DNA of 64,000 nucleotides from Gillisella vitis (GCF_001541345.2 NZ_LMVL02000003.1:62001-126000); one strand, 5' to 3'; counted from the stretch's first letter, positions 26,810 through 36,457 are shown. Notes: a model not told the origin generated them from the letters alone. A program made the numbers and translations.

Positions 26810-27838
26810 TCAGAACTTGCGTTCCAGACGAACAAAGCCCGTCCAAACGTCGTCGTTGCCATCCCAGTCGTGGTCCTGGTACTGAGCCGAAACCTTGGTG
26901 GTCAGGCCTTCTGCCAGCTTGTAGTCAACCGTCAGACCAGCTCTCCAGATGTCGCGACCAAAGTAATCGCCAGAAGCGTCGGTTTCGGTTTCACCCCAGT
27001 ACTGAACGCCAGGCGTCAGGCTCAGCTTGTCGGTGATCTTTGCTGCATACTGAGCAGCAACAGTCCACTTGCTGAGGTCGTAATAGGCGCTTGCGCCGGT
27101 CGAGTAGATCGCAGCGATACCGAATTCGCCAGGACCGACTTCAGCCGTTGCCAAGCCACGAATTGCGCCGTCATTCGCTGCAAAATCCCAGGAGCCGAGC
27201 AAGTTAGCTGTGATAGGTCCATAGGTGGTGCCGACCTGAGCTTCGAGACCAACGCGAGAATTCTTGTTGTAAGGATTGTCAGCCAGGTCACGAGAATACA
27301 AACCGGTCAATTCGTCAACCGAACCGTATACGAAGAAATTATCGGCCTTGTACTTGTAAGCAATCGAGTTCAGACGGTTCGAACCGATATCGTCGGTTTC
27401 GCCGGACAGATCGCTATCCCAAGGATTGTAGAAGGAACCGATCTGGAAGCCAGCAACAGTGATGAAGGCTTCGTCGAGTTCGAGGCTGCCGCCGTCTTCA
27501 TCAGCCCAAGTACGGACCGTGATGGTCGAGCCGATCGTGCCGAGTTCGGAGTCGTTCTTGGCGTCGAAAGTGACGAGGCCACGCGTACGAGCATTCCAGT
27601 TACGATCATCGCCCAAGCTGTTGTTGCTTGCGCCCTGAACTTCAAAACGAACGTAGCCGCTCATCTTCAAGCAGGTTTCAGTGCCGGGGATGTAGAAGTA
27701 GCCAGTGCCGAAAGCATCGCAAACGCGGACATATTCAGCAGGTTCGGGGGCAGCTGCAACAATAGCATCAGCAGCCTGTGCGCCAGATACTGCTGCGAGA
27801 GCAGCAGCGGAGCCGAGAAGAAGGCCCTTAATATTCAT
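26810..27838 (-). CDS. Alphaproteobacterial outer-membrane porin (RopA/Omp2 type), copy 1
   Basis: A 342-residue general porin of the porin_2 family. A 22-residue signal peptide ends in GAQAADA; the mature start EPAEYVRVCDAFGTGYFYIP has the conserved first cysteine, with the second in TETCL. The remaining chain has alternating beta-strand pattern and ends in FVRLERKF, a terminal Phe as required for outer-membrane assembly. GGAG precedes the ATG. It is highly similar to the second porin gene 136 nt upstream, with the largest differences in loop segments. In rhizobia these porins are major outer-membrane proteins. Confidence 0.95.
   Translation of the reverse strand: MNIKGLLLGSAAALAAVSGAQAADAIVAAAPEPAEYVRVCDAFGTGYFYIPGTETCLKMSGYVRFEVQGASNNSLGDDRNWNARTRGLVTFDAKNDSELGTIGSTITVRTWADEDGGSLELDEAFITVAGFQIGSFYNPWDSDLSGETDDIGSNRLNSIAYKYKADNFFVYGSVDELTGLYSRDLADNPYNKNSRVGLEAQVGTTYGPITANLLGSWDFAANDGAIRGLATAEVGPGEFGIAAIYSTGASAYYDLSKWTVAAQYAAKITDKLSLTPGVQYWGETETDASGDYFGRDIWRAGLTVDYKLAEGLTTKVSAQYQDHDWDGNDDVWTGFVRLERKF
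27426..27508. repeat. 83-bp identical block shared by the two porin genes, copy 1
   Basis: This stretch is identical base for base to 28588-28670 in the second porin gene, while flanking coding DNA shows scattered synonymous differences. It encodes the conserved segment around DEDGGSLELDEAFITVAGFQ. It marks recent gene conversion or strong purifying selection. Confidence 0.85.
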
Positions 27839-27920
27839 TTTTGATCTCCAGTTTAACGTTTAGGAAATAGAGATATTCTCTCTATGAACCGCTCTTGTTG
27901 TTTGCCCCCCGGCATACTGA

Positions 27921-27948
27921 CTAGGCCCCGTATTTAAACGGGGCCTAG
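27921..27948 (-). terminator. Strong hairpin between the tandem porin genes
   Basis: CTAGGCCCCGT (27921-27931) and ACGGGGCCTAG (27938-27948) form a perfect 11-bp stem with a 6-nt loop, 27 nt after the second porin stop codon. No U-run follows on the minus strand, so it may stabilise the mRNA 3' end as much as terminate. Confidence 0.65.
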
Positions 27949-27974
27949 CCTTAGTCTTATCTCTTAAGAGATAA

Positions 27975-29024
27975 TTAGAACGAACGCTGCAAGCGAACGA
28001 AACCAGACCAGACTTCGTCGCTGTTGCTCCAGGAATGATCCTGGTACTGAGCGGAAACCTTGGTGGTCAGGCCTTCAGCCAGCTTATAGTCCAGCGTCAA
28101 GCCACCCTTCCAGATGTCACGACCGGTGTATTCGCCAGCGCCATCAGTCTCGGTGTTAGCGAAGTACTGAACGCCAGGGGTCAGTGTCAGCTTGTCAGTG
28201 ATCTTTGCGGCGTATTCAGCAGCAATCGTCCACTCAGCCTTGTCGTAGTAAGCGGAAGCGCCGGTCGAGTACAAGCCAGCGACGCCGAGAACACCAGGAC
28301 CGAGGTTTGCGGTTGCGAGCAGACGAACAGCGCCGTCGTTGGCAGCAGCATCCCAGCCACCCAGCAGGGTTGCTGTTACCGGACCGAACGAACCGCCAAC
28401 CTGACCTTCAACACCAACGCGCTTGTTTTCGTTGTAAACAGCTGCCGAGCCACGAGAATAAAAGCCGGTCAGTTCATCGACAGCTACGCCAGCGAAGAAG
28501 GTGTCGGACTTGTAGTTGTAAGCGATCGAGTTCAGACGGTTCGAGCCGAGGTCATCGGTTTCGCCGGAGAGGCCCGTATCGAAGTAGTTGTAGAAGGAAC
28601 CGATCTGGAAGCCAGCAACAGTGATGAAGGCTTCGTCGAGTTCGAGGCTGCCGCCGTCTTCATCAGCCCATGTGCGGACTGTGATGGTGGAGCCGATCGT
28701 GCCGAGTTCGGAGTCGTTCTTGGCGTCGAAAGTTACGAGGCCACGGGTACGAGCGTTCCAGTCGCGCTCATCGCCACGCCATGAGGTACCACGACCAGTG
28801 TCATTGGTGTTGCTGTTGCCCTGAACTTCGAAACGGACGTAGCCCTTAACGCGAAGGCAGGTTTCGGTGCCGGGGATGTAGAAGTAGCCAGTGCCGAAGG
28901 CGTCGCAAACGCGGACGTATTCAGCGGGTTCCGGTGCAGCAGCAACGATAGCGTCAGCTGCCTGGGCGCCGGATACTGCTGCGAGAGCCGCAGCGGAGCC
29001 GAGAAGAAGGCTCTTGATGTTCAT
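27975..29024 (-). CDS. Alphaproteobacterial outer-membrane porin (RopA/Omp2 type), copy 2
   Basis: A 349-residue tandem paralogue of the neighbouring porin. The signal peptide and the first 57 or so residues are nearly identical to copy 1 (only residue 4, Ser here versus Gly there, differs up to TETCL), as is the ARTRGLVTFDAKNDSELGTI region. It differs by a short insertion around residues 70-80 (SNTNDTGRGTSWRGDERD) and in later loops such as SRGSAAVYNENKR. It ends in FVRLQRSF. GGAGG precedes the ATG at 29024. Together with copy 1 it probably gives the cell two pore variants with different surface loops, regulated separately from a long upstream region. Confidence 0.95.
   Translation of the reverse strand: MNIKSLLLGSAAALAAVSGAQAADAIVAAAPEPAEYVRVCDAFGTGYFYIPGTETCLRVKGYVRFEVQGNSNTNDTGRGTSWRGDERDWNARTRGLVTFDAKNDSELGTIGSTITVRTWADEDGGSLELDEAFITVAGFQIGSFYNYFDTGLSGETDDLGSNRLNSIAYNYKSDTFFAGVAVDELTGFYSRGSAAVYNENKRVGVEGQVGGSFGPVTATLLGGWDAAANDGAVRLLATANLGPGVLGVAGLYSTGASAYYDKAEWTIAAEYAAKITDKLTLTPGVQYFANTETDGAGEYTGRDIWKGGLTLDYKLAEGLTTKVSAQYQDHSWSNSDEVWSGFVRLQRSF
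28588..28670. repeat. 83-bp identical block shared by the two porin genes, copy 2
   Basis: Partner of the identical block at 27426-27508; both lie at the same place in the coding frame. Confidence 0.85.
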
Positions 29025-29790
29025 AATGACCTCCAGTCAAGTTTCATTAGGGTCTGGGCTTGTTTGGCTGAAGGACAGTATTTCCTGCCCCCATTCCCGT
29101 TAACGTATGAAACGGACGATCCACCGCCTCGCTTCTGGATTTGAAAATACAAAACGCTGCTGCGCTTGCAATCGACAAACGGCAAACGGGGCGGTTTCGC
29201 CATAGCCTTCCCCGTTTGATGTTGCTGAAAGGACACAAAGCTATGGCCGAACCGGGGCATTTGTTTACTCTTTGTTAAGAAACGCTTTGAAAAACAAAGG
29301 CTAACGCCAACCACCTGAAAACCGGCTTGAATTCCGACCTCATCCGAAATGCGGCAAATTCGGGCGATTCGATGCCCACGAGTGCTGTTTGAAGGCGATC
29401 TCAGGCAAAGTCGCTTCAAGGTGAGACGATGTTTTCAACAGCCTCTCCGGCACGCAGTGTAGCAAAATTGGACTGAGGACAGCCAGAATCGATGGCGATT
29501 CTATTTTAGACCCTAGCGATTCTCTCATGCAATCGCCGTGTCGTTCGTTGCCCGGGGAGGTTCGTGCGTGCGTTCTTATTGTTAAAGGAAGTGCGCGCAC
29601 GTCTTCTTATAAGGGCAATCAAGACGAAACAGGGCGGTGGGGGCGCCTCGAATGAACATGCGGGATTTGCCTAAGCCAGCAGAGCGATACGGAGTTTCCT
29701 TTGTTCTCAATAAGGAAATGCCGCCTTTATCGTGGAAGTTGGCGAAAAGCGCTTGCAATCGAATCTACGACGACATAATCAGACCGCACC
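29025..29790. other. Long non-coding region upstream of the second porin gene
   Basis: About 765 nt between the porin start and the tRNA. Open frames here have no ribosome site or family resemblance. The part next to the porin should hold its promoter and leader; a palindrome GTGCGCGCAC is at 29590-29599. Nothing else is recognised, though the length leaves room for regulatory sites or a small RNA. Confidence 0.4.
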
Positions 29791-29880
29791 GGAGAGGTGG
29801 CCGAGTGGTCGAAGGCGCTCCCCTGCTAAGGGAGTATACCAGAGATGGTATCGTGGGTTCGAATCCCATCCTCTCCGCCA
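29791..29880 (+). tRNA. tRNA-Ser (anticodon GCU)
   Basis: A 90-nt class II tRNA with encoded CCA. The acceptor arms GGAGAGG and CCTCTCC close the molecule; the anticodon stem CTCCC/GGGAG encloses CTGCTAA with anticodon GCT, which reads AGC/AGU serine codons. A long variable arm (TATACCAGAGATGGTATC) and the T-loop TTCGAAT confirm a tRNA-Ser. Confidence 0.97.
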
Positions 29881-29952
29881 TCAAACAAACTTCCATTCAA
29901 TCCTGTCATAACAATCACAACGGCGCGCTGCTTTCGTTGAAACCCTGATTGT

Positions 29953-30840
29953 TTACCTGCCGCTGAGGAATTGCTCGATCTCGGCTGCAAGCGGCATGAG
30001 ATGCAGCAAGGGCGCGTGGCCCTGGCCCTCGGCAATGACCAAGCTGGCCGAGGGATGGCGAGCGATCATTGATTCGCTTGCCTGCCTGGATAGCAGTTGC
30101 GAATGCTCACCGCGAATGATCAGCAGGGGGAAGGGGGCCAGCGCCTCGTATTGCACCCATAGATCCGGGATTGGCTTGCTGAAATCGATGCTGGAGATTT
30201 GTGCGGCAATCGCGGGATCGTAATCGGCGACGGGAATACCGTTTTCGTCGCGGTAGAGCGCCTGCGCCATGTCTTCCCAGTCCTGCTGGTCCAGCACCGG
30301 AAACGTCGAACCATGCATGGATCTGAGATAGGCGGGGCAATCTGCCCAGGTCTTTGGTGCGCCACCTCTGCTCAGATAATCCCTGATGGCGATCAGCCCC
30401 TCTTTTTCCAGAACCGGTCCCACATCGTTGAGAATCACGCGGCGAATACGGCTGGAATGCATGACGGCCAGGAAATGCAGCAGAAGTCCGCCTCTGGATG
30501 TGCCGATAAAATCCGCCTGAGCAACCGCAAGCTCATCCAGCACCGTGCCCACGTCGGCCATTTCCGTCAAAAGATTGTAGTTTTTCGGGTCCGGGTCTCG
30601 CTCAGAGCCGCCACGGCCGCGCGAATCGATGCAGATCACCCGTCTTCCGCCCGCAGCAAGCCGTTGGGCCAGTGGCGTGAAATCGCGGTGATTGCGAGTC
30701 AGGCCGGGCAGGCAGACGACCGGGGGCAGGGAAGCCAGATGAGTATCGCCGCTGGCTTGGTAATCGCGCACGAACAGTTGGATACCGTCGGCGGCTGTAA
30801 TCGTCCGGTCTTGAAAGGTCCCATTCTCCAGGTGTTGCAT
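29953..30840 (-). CDS. Alpha/beta hydrolase
   Basis: A 295-residue soluble hydrolase of the alpha/beta fold. The ATG at 30840 has AGGAG eight bases upstream, better than the frame start at 30873. The oxyanion region is VVCLPGLTRNHRDFTPLA, the nucleophile elbow is IGTSRGGLLLHF (GxSxG with Ser), and the C-terminal histidine is in AEGQGHAPLLH. The conserved CIDSRGRGGSERDPDP stretch is typical of epoxide-hydrolase- or lactonase-like members. Substrate unknown. It follows the lytic transglycosylase gene, with 42 nt between start and the latter's stop. Confidence 0.88.
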   Translation of the reverse strand: MQHLENGTFQDRTITAADGIQLFVRDYQASGDTHLASLPPVVCLPGLTRNHRDFTPLAQRLAAGGRRVICIDSRGRGGSERDPDPKNYNLLTEMADVGTVLDELAVAQADFIGTSRGGLLLHFLAVMHSSRIRRVILNDVGPVLEKEGLIAIRDYLSRGGAPKTWADCPAYLRSMHGSTFPVLDQQDWEDMAQALYRDENGIPVADYDPAIAAQISSIDFSKPIPDLWVQYEALAPFPLLIIRGEHSQLLSRQASESMIARHPSASLVIAEGQGHAPLLHLMPLAAEIEQFLSGR

Positions 30841-30882
30841 GCCGTGAACTCCTGTTGTCGTCACCTTATCCACTATCCGCCG

Positions 30883-32967
30883 TCAGCGGCCATAGCGAAG
30901 ATCGTGCTCGATATCTGCGGTCTGCCCCAGCCGGGTCTTGTAGATCTGGTAGTTTTCCATGACGCGCTGTACATAGCCGCGCGTTTCGGGGAAGGGGATG
31001 CGCTCGATCCAGTCGACGACGTCATCGATTGGCATGCCGCGTGGATCGCCATAGCGGTTGATCCATTCCGGCACCCGCTTCGGTCCGGCATTATAGGCAA
31101 TGAACGTCAATATATAGGAGCCGCCGAAAGCGTCGATCTGTTCGCCCAGATAATGGGCGCCGAGCGTGGCATTATAAGCAGCGTCCTGGGTCAATCGATC
31201 CGGTGAAAATGCCATGTCATGACGCTTGGCGACGGCCTTTGCCGTGGCCGGCATCAGTTGCAACAGGCCTTTGGCATCGGCGGCGGACACGGCTGCCGGG
31301 TTGAATGCGCTTTCCTGGCGGGCAATGGCATAGGCCAGTGCCTTGCCGGAGCCGGCAATATTGGCGGAGGCCGGAATGACGCCAATGGGGAAGGCCAGGG
31401 CCGGTACGTTTATGCCACGGCCATAGGCGGTCTTGCCCACTTGCAACGACAATTGGTGATTGCCGGCGCGCTCGGCCTTGGAGGCGAGAAGTGCCAATTC
31501 TCCAGGGCTTTGCAATTGTTCGGCCAAGGCCCGGTAAAGGCTTGCGCCGCGCCATTCGTGGCCGGCGGCCTTGTAGCGATCAATAGCGATAATGGCTTCC
31601 CGGCTGGCGAAACGACGGCGGTCTTCCTCAGTCGGTGTGGGGTAGCGAATGTCGAGTCGCGTTTGCTTCAGGCGGGCGCCTGCCAATTGTCCATAGAAGG
31701 TGCCGGGATAATCGGCTGCCCGGACAAAATCCTGCCTGGCTGCGGTTGGATTGCCTTGCGCTTCATCGGCACGCCCCAGCCAATAATAGGCGCGCGAGGC
31801 GGATAGTGGTCGATTCGACGCCTCGACAATCCGGCGAAAATGCTGGGCTGCGGTTTTTGGATCATTAAGGCCGCGCAGAGCATACCAGCCCGCATGAAAC
31901 TCGGCATCGACGATATCGACCGGGTCGGTGGCAGTGTAGCCAGCGGCAACCTGATAGGCCAGCCGGTATTTGCCGTCATCGGCAAGGCCGCGCGCCACAA
32001 TACGCCGCTCATTCCACCATTCGCCCGGATTGACCAAACGTGACGCGTCTCTGGGCACAAGCGCTAGCAGCTTTGCCGCGTCCTGGTAATTGTCCTGGCG
32101 GCGCTGATACTCGATCTTGACGAACAGCAACGCGGGGTCATTGCCAAACCGTGCGCTGGCGGCCTGAATCAGCGCCACAGCCTTGGGCGAACGGCTGTTG
32201 ACCGCCATCCAGGCGGCATAAAGAGCTTGCGCATCGCCAAGCGACGCGAATCGCTTGGCCTGGGCGGTGCGGCCACGATACATCAGATAATCCATCCGTA
32301 CCTTGTGATCGGCGCGAGTCAGCAGGCCGCCGAATTCGCTCAGGATGCGGTCTTCGGTGGCAATTTCCAGCGGCTGGCTGCGCCACAGGTCTTTCAGGAT
32401 AAAAACGGCGCGACTGCGGTTGCCGCTTGCCACCAGGGCGCGGGTCAGGATGATCGTGCCTTCCGCCGTTTCCGGCTTGGTCTCTCCGAAGGCTGCCAAT
32501 ACATCCGGGGCTGGTGGGTTTTCGCGCAATAGCGCCTTTTCCGAATTGGCGCGGAATGCGGAAAGCCCCGGCCATCCTTTCAGCTCGCGCTGGGCATTGG
32601 CAATTTCCGAGGAAGGAATACCGGCAAGGCCCGACATGGCAATCGACCATGTCAGCATATGCCGGTCCAGCCCCTGGGGCATGGCATCGCGAATCGACAG
32701 CGCCAGCGCTCCGTTGCGATCCGACAGGGCGTCGAGGCCGGATTTCAGCGGGGACCGTTCGACCGGCATCGGCGCGACAACCGGGATGGAGCCGGTAATG
32801 TCGCCGGAGACAGAGGAGGCGGAAGAGGCCGAAAGCGCCGCTGGACGGTTGGCGGGTGCTGGCACATCTCCACCACCCAGGAGCGGCTGGGACCAAGACA
32901 CACCGGCAGGGGCCAGCGCCGCCACACCTATGGACAGGGCAAGCTTGAGCAAAATGGTCCGTTTCAT
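30883..32967 (-). CDS. Soluble lytic murein transglycosylase
   Basis: A periplasmic peptidoglycan-cleaving enzyme that makes 1,6-anhydromuramyl ends. About 694 residues from the ATG at 32967 (MKRTILLKLALS), which opens a signal peptide; starts at 32994 or 33003 are also possible. A long alpha-superhelical region precedes the C-terminal SLT domain with the catalytic glutamate in AIARQESAFNP, followed by AKGLLQLMPATAKAVAK and FIAYNAGPKRV. This is the Slt70 arrangement. A role in wall recycling or assembly of envelope machines is likely. Confidence 0.92.
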   Translation of the reverse strand: MKRTILLKLALSIGVAALAPAGVSWSQPLLGGGDVPAPANRPAALSASSASSVSGDITGSIPVVAPMPVERSPLKSGLDALSDRNGALALSIRDAMPQGLDRHMLTWSIAMSGLAGIPSSEIANAQRELKGWPGLSAFRANSEKALLRENPPAPDVLAAFGETKPETAEGTIILTRALVASGNRSRAVFILKDLWRSQPLEIATEDRILSEFGGLLTRADHKVRMDYLMYRGRTAQAKRFASLGDAQALYAAWMAVNSRSPKAVALIQAASARFGNDPALLFVKIEYQRRQDNYQDAAKLLALVPRDASRLVNPGEWWNERRIVARGLADDGKYRLAYQVAAGYTATDPVDIVDAEFHAGWYALRGLNDPKTAAQHFRRIVEASNRPLSASRAYYWLGRADEAQGNPTAARQDFVRAADYPGTFYGQLAGARLKQTRLDIRYPTPTEEDRRRFASREAIIAIDRYKAAGHEWRGASLYRALAEQLQSPGELALLASKAERAGNHQLSLQVGKTAYGRGINVPALAFPIGVIPASANIAGSGKALAYAIARQESAFNPAAVSAADAKGLLQLMPATAKAVAKRHDMAFSPDRLTQDAAYNATLGAHYLGEQIDAFGGSYILTFIAYNAGPKRVPEWINRYGDPRGMPIDDVVDWIERIPFPETRGYVQRVMENYQIYKTRLGQTADIEHDLRYGR

Positions 32968-33190
32968 CGGCAAACTCGTCCGGAAAATGCGCATAGCTCC
33001 CATTAACTCTGACCCCGATTAATGAATGCTTAATGAAATGGCGTCAATGCGACGAAAATTCCGCATTGAAAAACTGTCATAAAACCGGACGAACCGTGCT
33101 TGTACCGGTGCGGGCCTAGCAGTAATGTGCCCGCGTTTGATTGCACATTTACGGCTGACCAGGGATTGGCGGCCGTTGGGAGTTCTATGC

Positions 33191-34075
33191 ATGTTCCAGG
33201 GTTCCATGCCCGCGCTCGTCACGCCGTTCACCGAAACCGGGGCGATTGACGAGAAAGCCTTTGCCGCTCATGTCGAATGGCAGATCGCCGAAGGCAGTTC
33301 CGGCCTGGTGCCGGTTGGCACGACAGGCGAATCGCCAACCCTGACCCATGCCGAGCACAAACGGGTGGTGGAACTGTGCGTCGAAGTGGCCGCCAAGCGG
33401 GTTCCGGTGATTGCCGGCGCTGGATCCAACAATACGATGGAAGCCATCGATCTCGCCCAGCATGCCGAAAAGGCCGGGGCCGATGCCGTGCTGGTGGTGA
33501 CACCTTATTATAACAAGCCGACCCAAAAGGGGCTGATCGCGCATTTCTCGGCGATTGCCCAGGCGGTCTCCCTGCCGATCATCATCTACAATATTCCGCC
33601 GCGCTCGGTGATCGACATGAGCCCGGAAACCATGGGCAAGCTGGCCCAGGCCCACAAGACCATCGTGGGCGTCAAGGACGCCACCGGCAAGCTGGAGCGG
33701 GTTTCCGAACAGCGGATCACCTGCGGGCGCGATTTTATCCAGCTGTCCGGCGAGGATGCGACCGCGCTGGGCTTCAACGCCCATGGTGGGGTCGGCTGCA
33801 TCTCGGTGACAGCCAATGTCGCGCCGCGCCTGTGCGCCGAGTTCCAGGCTGCGACGCTGGCCGGGGATTTCGCCAAGGCTCTTGATTACCAGGACCGGCT
33901 GATGCCGCTGCACAAGGCGATCTTCCTGGAGCCTGGGCTTTGCGGAGCGAAATATGCCCTGTCGCAGCTCGGTCGGATGGGCCGAACCGCACGCCTGCCG
34001 TTGTTGTCGACACTAGAAGCCTCGACTGAAGCGGCTATCGATGCCGCTCTTCAACATGCGGGACTGACGAACTGA
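33191..34075 (+). CDS. dapA: 4-hydroxy-tetrahydrodipicolinate synthase
   Basis: DapA condenses pyruvate with aspartate semialdehyde, the first committed step of lysine and diaminopimelate synthesis. The 294-residue protein starts at ATG 33191 with GGGAG eight bases upstream; the open frame to 33125 has no support. Motifs are GTTGESPTL (pyruvate binding), the tyrosine segment [11 protein letters not shown], and the Schiff-base lysine in IVGVKDATG. It is followed by smpB, an order common in alphaproteobacteria, after a hairpin terminator. Confidence 0.95.
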   Translation: MFQGSMPALVTPFTETGAIDEKAFAAHVEWQIAEGSSGLVPVGTTGESPTLTHAEHKRVVELCVEVAAKRVPVIAGAGSNNTMEAIDLAQHAEKAGADAVLVVTPYYNKPTQKGLIAHFSAIAQAVSLPIIIYNIPPRSVIDMSPETMGKLAQAHKTIVGVKDATGKLERVSEQRITCGRDFIQLSGEDATALGFNAHGGVGCISVTANVAPRLCAEFQAATLAGDFAKALDYQDRLMPLHKAIFLEPGLCGAKYALSQLGRMGRTARLPLLSTLEASTEAAIDAALQHAGLTN

Positions 34076-34095
34076 GATCATCAATTGACGGATGG

Positions 34096-34119
34096 GCCGG
34101 AGTCCACATTGGCTCCGGC
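34096..34119 (+). terminator. Hairpin after dapA
   Basis: GCCGGAG (34096-34102) pairs with CTCCGGC (34113-34119) across a 10-nt loop, followed by TTCTTCC. A plausible weak intrinsic terminator 20 nt after dapA. Confidence 0.6.
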
Positions 34120-34225
34120 TTCTTCCATTACGGGTACTGCTGTATTACATAAGGCCTGACAGACCGGAGCAGTAACCCGCCGGCGTTTAGAAAAACAAAA
34201 AGCATAGGTCGGATTGGACAGAGTT

Positions 34226-34702
34226 ATGGCACCCAGAGGCAGCCAGCGCACCGTAAACAAGATCGTCGCGGAAAACCGCAAGGCGCGGTTTAACTATGAG
34301 ATCATCGATACCTACGAGGCGGGCATCATGCTGACCGGCACGGAGGTCAAGTCTCTGCGCGAAGGCAAGGCCAATATTGCCGAATCCTATGCTTCAGACG
34401 AGGGTGAGGAAATTTGGCTGATCAATTCGCATCTGCCGGAATATCTTCAGGCCAACCGTTTCAACCATGAACCGCGCCGCCGCCGCAAATTGCTGCTCAA
34501 CAAGCGCGAGATCAATCGGTTGCGCGTTGCCATCAATCGCGAAGGCATGACGCTGGTGCCGTTGAAGATCTATTTCAACGAAAAAGGCCGCGCCAAACTG
34601 GAACTGGCCTTGGCCAAGGGCAAAAAATTGCATGACAAGCGCGAGACCGAAAAGGAACGCGACTGGAACCGGCAGAAAAGCCGGTTGCTGAAAACGGGCT
34701 GA
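34226..34702 (+). CDS. smpB: SsrA-binding protein SmpB
   Basis: SmpB carries tmRNA to stalled ribosomes for trans-translation. The 158-residue protein has the family core [32 protein letters not shown] and [21 protein letters not shown], and ends in a basic tail with [15 protein letters not shown]. Start ATG at 34226 (MAPRGSQ) is favoured over an in-frame TTG twelve bases earlier. No ssrA gene is in the window. Confidence 0.96.
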   Translation: MAPRGSQRTVNKIVAENRKARFNYEIIDTYEAGIMLTGTEVKSLREGKANIAESYASDEGEEIWLINSHLPEYLQANRFNHEPRRRRKLLLNKREINRLRVAINREGMTLVPLKIYFNEKGRAKLELALAKGKKLHDKRETEKERDWNRQKSRLLKTG

Positions 34703-34714
34703 GATGCGGTGGGT

Positions 34715-34747
34715 TGTCAAAGCGCCGCTTAGTACGGCGCTTTGACA
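34715..34747. terminator. Perfect 13-bp hairpin between smpB and DUF1127 gene
   Basis: TGTCAAAGCGCCG (34715-34727) pairs with CGGCGCTTTGACA (34735-34747) over a 7-nt loop between converging stops. Likely bidirectional terminator. Confidence 0.7.
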
Positions 34748-34762
34748 GGTATGGCGCGAGTT

Positions 34763-35041
34763 TTACCGCCCGTGCATCCCGATCAGAAAGGCATAGGCCG
34801 CCAGCCGAGCGTGCCGCTCCTGTTCCTGCCGGGATGAGATTTCCCAATGGTCAAGACCGATATCGCGCAATTGATGCGCATTCAGATCTCCCACATGATT
34901 GCTGGGTGTTGTCCCGCCCCGGCGCAAGAAACAGCGCGCCAGAACCGAAGCGATCCAGCGATAGGCCGTCGCAAAGCGACGGGTGAAACCGCCTCTGGGG
35001 GCCAGGACAACACTGTTTTTCGTCGGATCTGTCGTGCGCAT
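34763..35041 (-). CDS. DUF1127 domain protein
   Basis: A 92-residue basic protein with the DUF1127 (YjiS-like) motif LNAHQLRDIGLDHWEIS near residue 55, after a basic N-terminal region that may form an amphipathic helix. AAAGGAAAAG precedes the ATG at 35041. Small DUF1127 proteins in Rhizobiales act in phosphate metabolism, RNA turnover or stress; longer ones like this are less studied. Confidence 0.85.
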   Translation of the reverse strand: MRTTDPTKNSVVLAPRGGFTRRFATAYRWIASVLARCFLRRGGTTPSNHVGDLNAHQLRDIGLDHWEISSRQEQERHARLAAYAFLIGMHGR

Positions 35042-35273
35042 GATCTTTTCCTTTCAAGCGGGCACGAGGACAGGAGCCTACGTCTCGACGACGCAGACAA
35101 GCGATGGGTGAGGGGTGAAAAGGTGGCAGACCGAGAACCTTGTTATCCGTCATGGAAACAGGGAAATTCTCCCTTTTCCTGGAAATACTCTGGCTGCCAG
35201 TGGACGCGCGGAAAATGACCGAGATGCGTCAAATCGTCCAGCGAATGTTTTGAATGACAACGATCAGCAACGC

Positions 35274-36347
35274 TTATGGGTTGTGTTTTATGCGCCGTTC
35301 GTGATTGAGCAACCACTGTTTGCGCCACAGTCCGCCGCCATAGCCGGTGAGGCTGCCATCCGCGCCGATGACCCGGTGGCATGGTATGACGATAGCGATC
35401 TGATTTGCTCCATTTGCCCGTGCCACTGCCCGCACGGCGCTTGGACGGCCGATGGATGTGGCCAGCTTTGAATAGCTACAGGTTTCCCCCACTGGAATTT
35501 GCCGCAGCGCCTGCCACACATCGCGCTCGAATGGCGTGCCATGTCCGGCCAGCCGGGTTTCGAAACCCTGGGTTCCGACTCCATTGAAATCGCCGCTGAA
35601 ATAGCGCGCCAGTTCTGCTGCGATTTGTTCGGTCACGGCGGTTCGCCCGATTGCCACCCCGCAGCCCTGCCTTGCCTTCAGGCGGTTCAGTTCCGTGGGC
35701 AGGGCAGGCCGGTCGGCAAATTCGAGCAGATGCAGCGCATGGTCATCGGCGATGGCAAGCATCGGCCCGATCGGTGTGTCGATCCAGTCAGCCTTGAGCA
35801 GGCCGAGGTCCTTCATCCGTGCCGGAGCATTGCCAAGCAATTGAGTGATAGCGGTACGAAAGCCGCTGCCGGATGCATATCCGGCCTCCATCTGCGCTTC
35901 GATCACCGCCTCGCCAGCGGCAAGGACTTCGGTGCCAAGACTGATCCGGCGTAGCCGCGCCATTTCAATGAAGCTCACTCCGAACCGGCGTTTGAAGGCG
36001 CGCCGGACTGTGGATGGGTCGTGGCCAAGCGCGATCACATCGTCCTCCCGCCAGCGACGGCCAGGATCGGCCTCCAGAAGATCCAGCAGGGTTTTCACCA
36101 GGGGATCGGCGTGGCCATAGGCAAGAAGCGGGCGGCAGCGCTTGCAGGGGCGAAAGCCACCTTCAAGACAGGCGGCAATGGTCTCCGTAAACCGGCAATT
36201 TTCCGGTTTGGGTTTGCGCGCCGTACAGGTGAACCGGCAGAAAATCCGGGTCGAGGTGACGCAGACATAGGCGAAGCCGTCATAGGACGCATCTTTGGCG
36301 ACCAGTGCGGCATAGAGGGTATCGTCGGAAGGGTGTTTGAACAGCAT
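35274..36347 (-). CDS. ada: Bifunctional Ada-type alkylation regulator / O6-methylguanine-DNA methyltransferase
   Basis: A 357-residue protein with three parts. The N-terminal zinc domain has the four cysteines C37, C41, C68 and C71 (FCRFTC, RPCKRC); in Ada the first of these accepts methyl groups from phosphotriesters and switches on transcription. An AraC-type helix-turn-helix domain follows (about 85-180). The C-terminal methyltransferase domain carries the acceptor Cys323 in IPCHRV and the DNA-binding RPSAVRAVARANG. All key residues are present, so it should be both a repair protein and an activator of the adaptive response. Confidence 0.93.
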   Translation of the reverse strand: MLFKHPSDDTLYAALVAKDASYDGFAYVCVTSTRIFCRFTCTARKPKPENCRFTETIAACLEGGFRPCKRCRPLLAYGHADPLVKTLLDLLEADPGRRWREDDVIALGHDPSTVRRAFKRRFGVSFIEMARLRRISLGTEVLAAGEAVIEAQMEAGYASGSGFRTAITQLLGNAPARMKDLGLLKADWIDTPIGPMLAIADDHALHLLEFADRPALPTELNRLKARQGCGVAIGRTAVTEQIAAELARYFSGDFNGVGTQGFETRLAGHGTPFERDVWQALRQIPVGETCSYSKLATSIGRPSAVRAVARANGANQIAIVIPCHRVIGADGSLTGYGGGLWRKQWLLNHERRIKHNP

Positions 36348-36386
36348 GAGCAGGTTTTACGTCATTCCACCGGATGCTGCCGCCGA

Positions 36387-36412
36387 AAAACGGGCATGGA
36401 TATGCCCGTTTT
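36387..36412 (-). terminator. Rho-independent terminator of the chemoreceptor gene
   Basis: AAAACGGGCAT (36387-36397) and ATGCCCGTTTT (36402-36412) form an 11-bp perfect stem with a 4-nt loop. On the minus strand it ends in TTTTT, 46 nt past the chemoreceptor stop codon and 40 nt before the ada start. Confidence 0.88.
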
Positions 36413-36457
36413 CAAAAATGTTTTGGCAGGATAACCAATTTTATTTTTATCCGACCA

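Noticed and set aside
26870..27844. A 324-codon open frame antisense to the first porin gene
   Set aside because: It is the mirror of strongly biased porin codons; a similar antisense frame exists in the second porin (28035-28784). No ribosome site or family resemblance.
29637..29948. A 103-codon plus-strand frame covering the tRNA-Ser
   Set aside because: It runs through the tRNA and ends in repetitive sequence; no ribosome site support.
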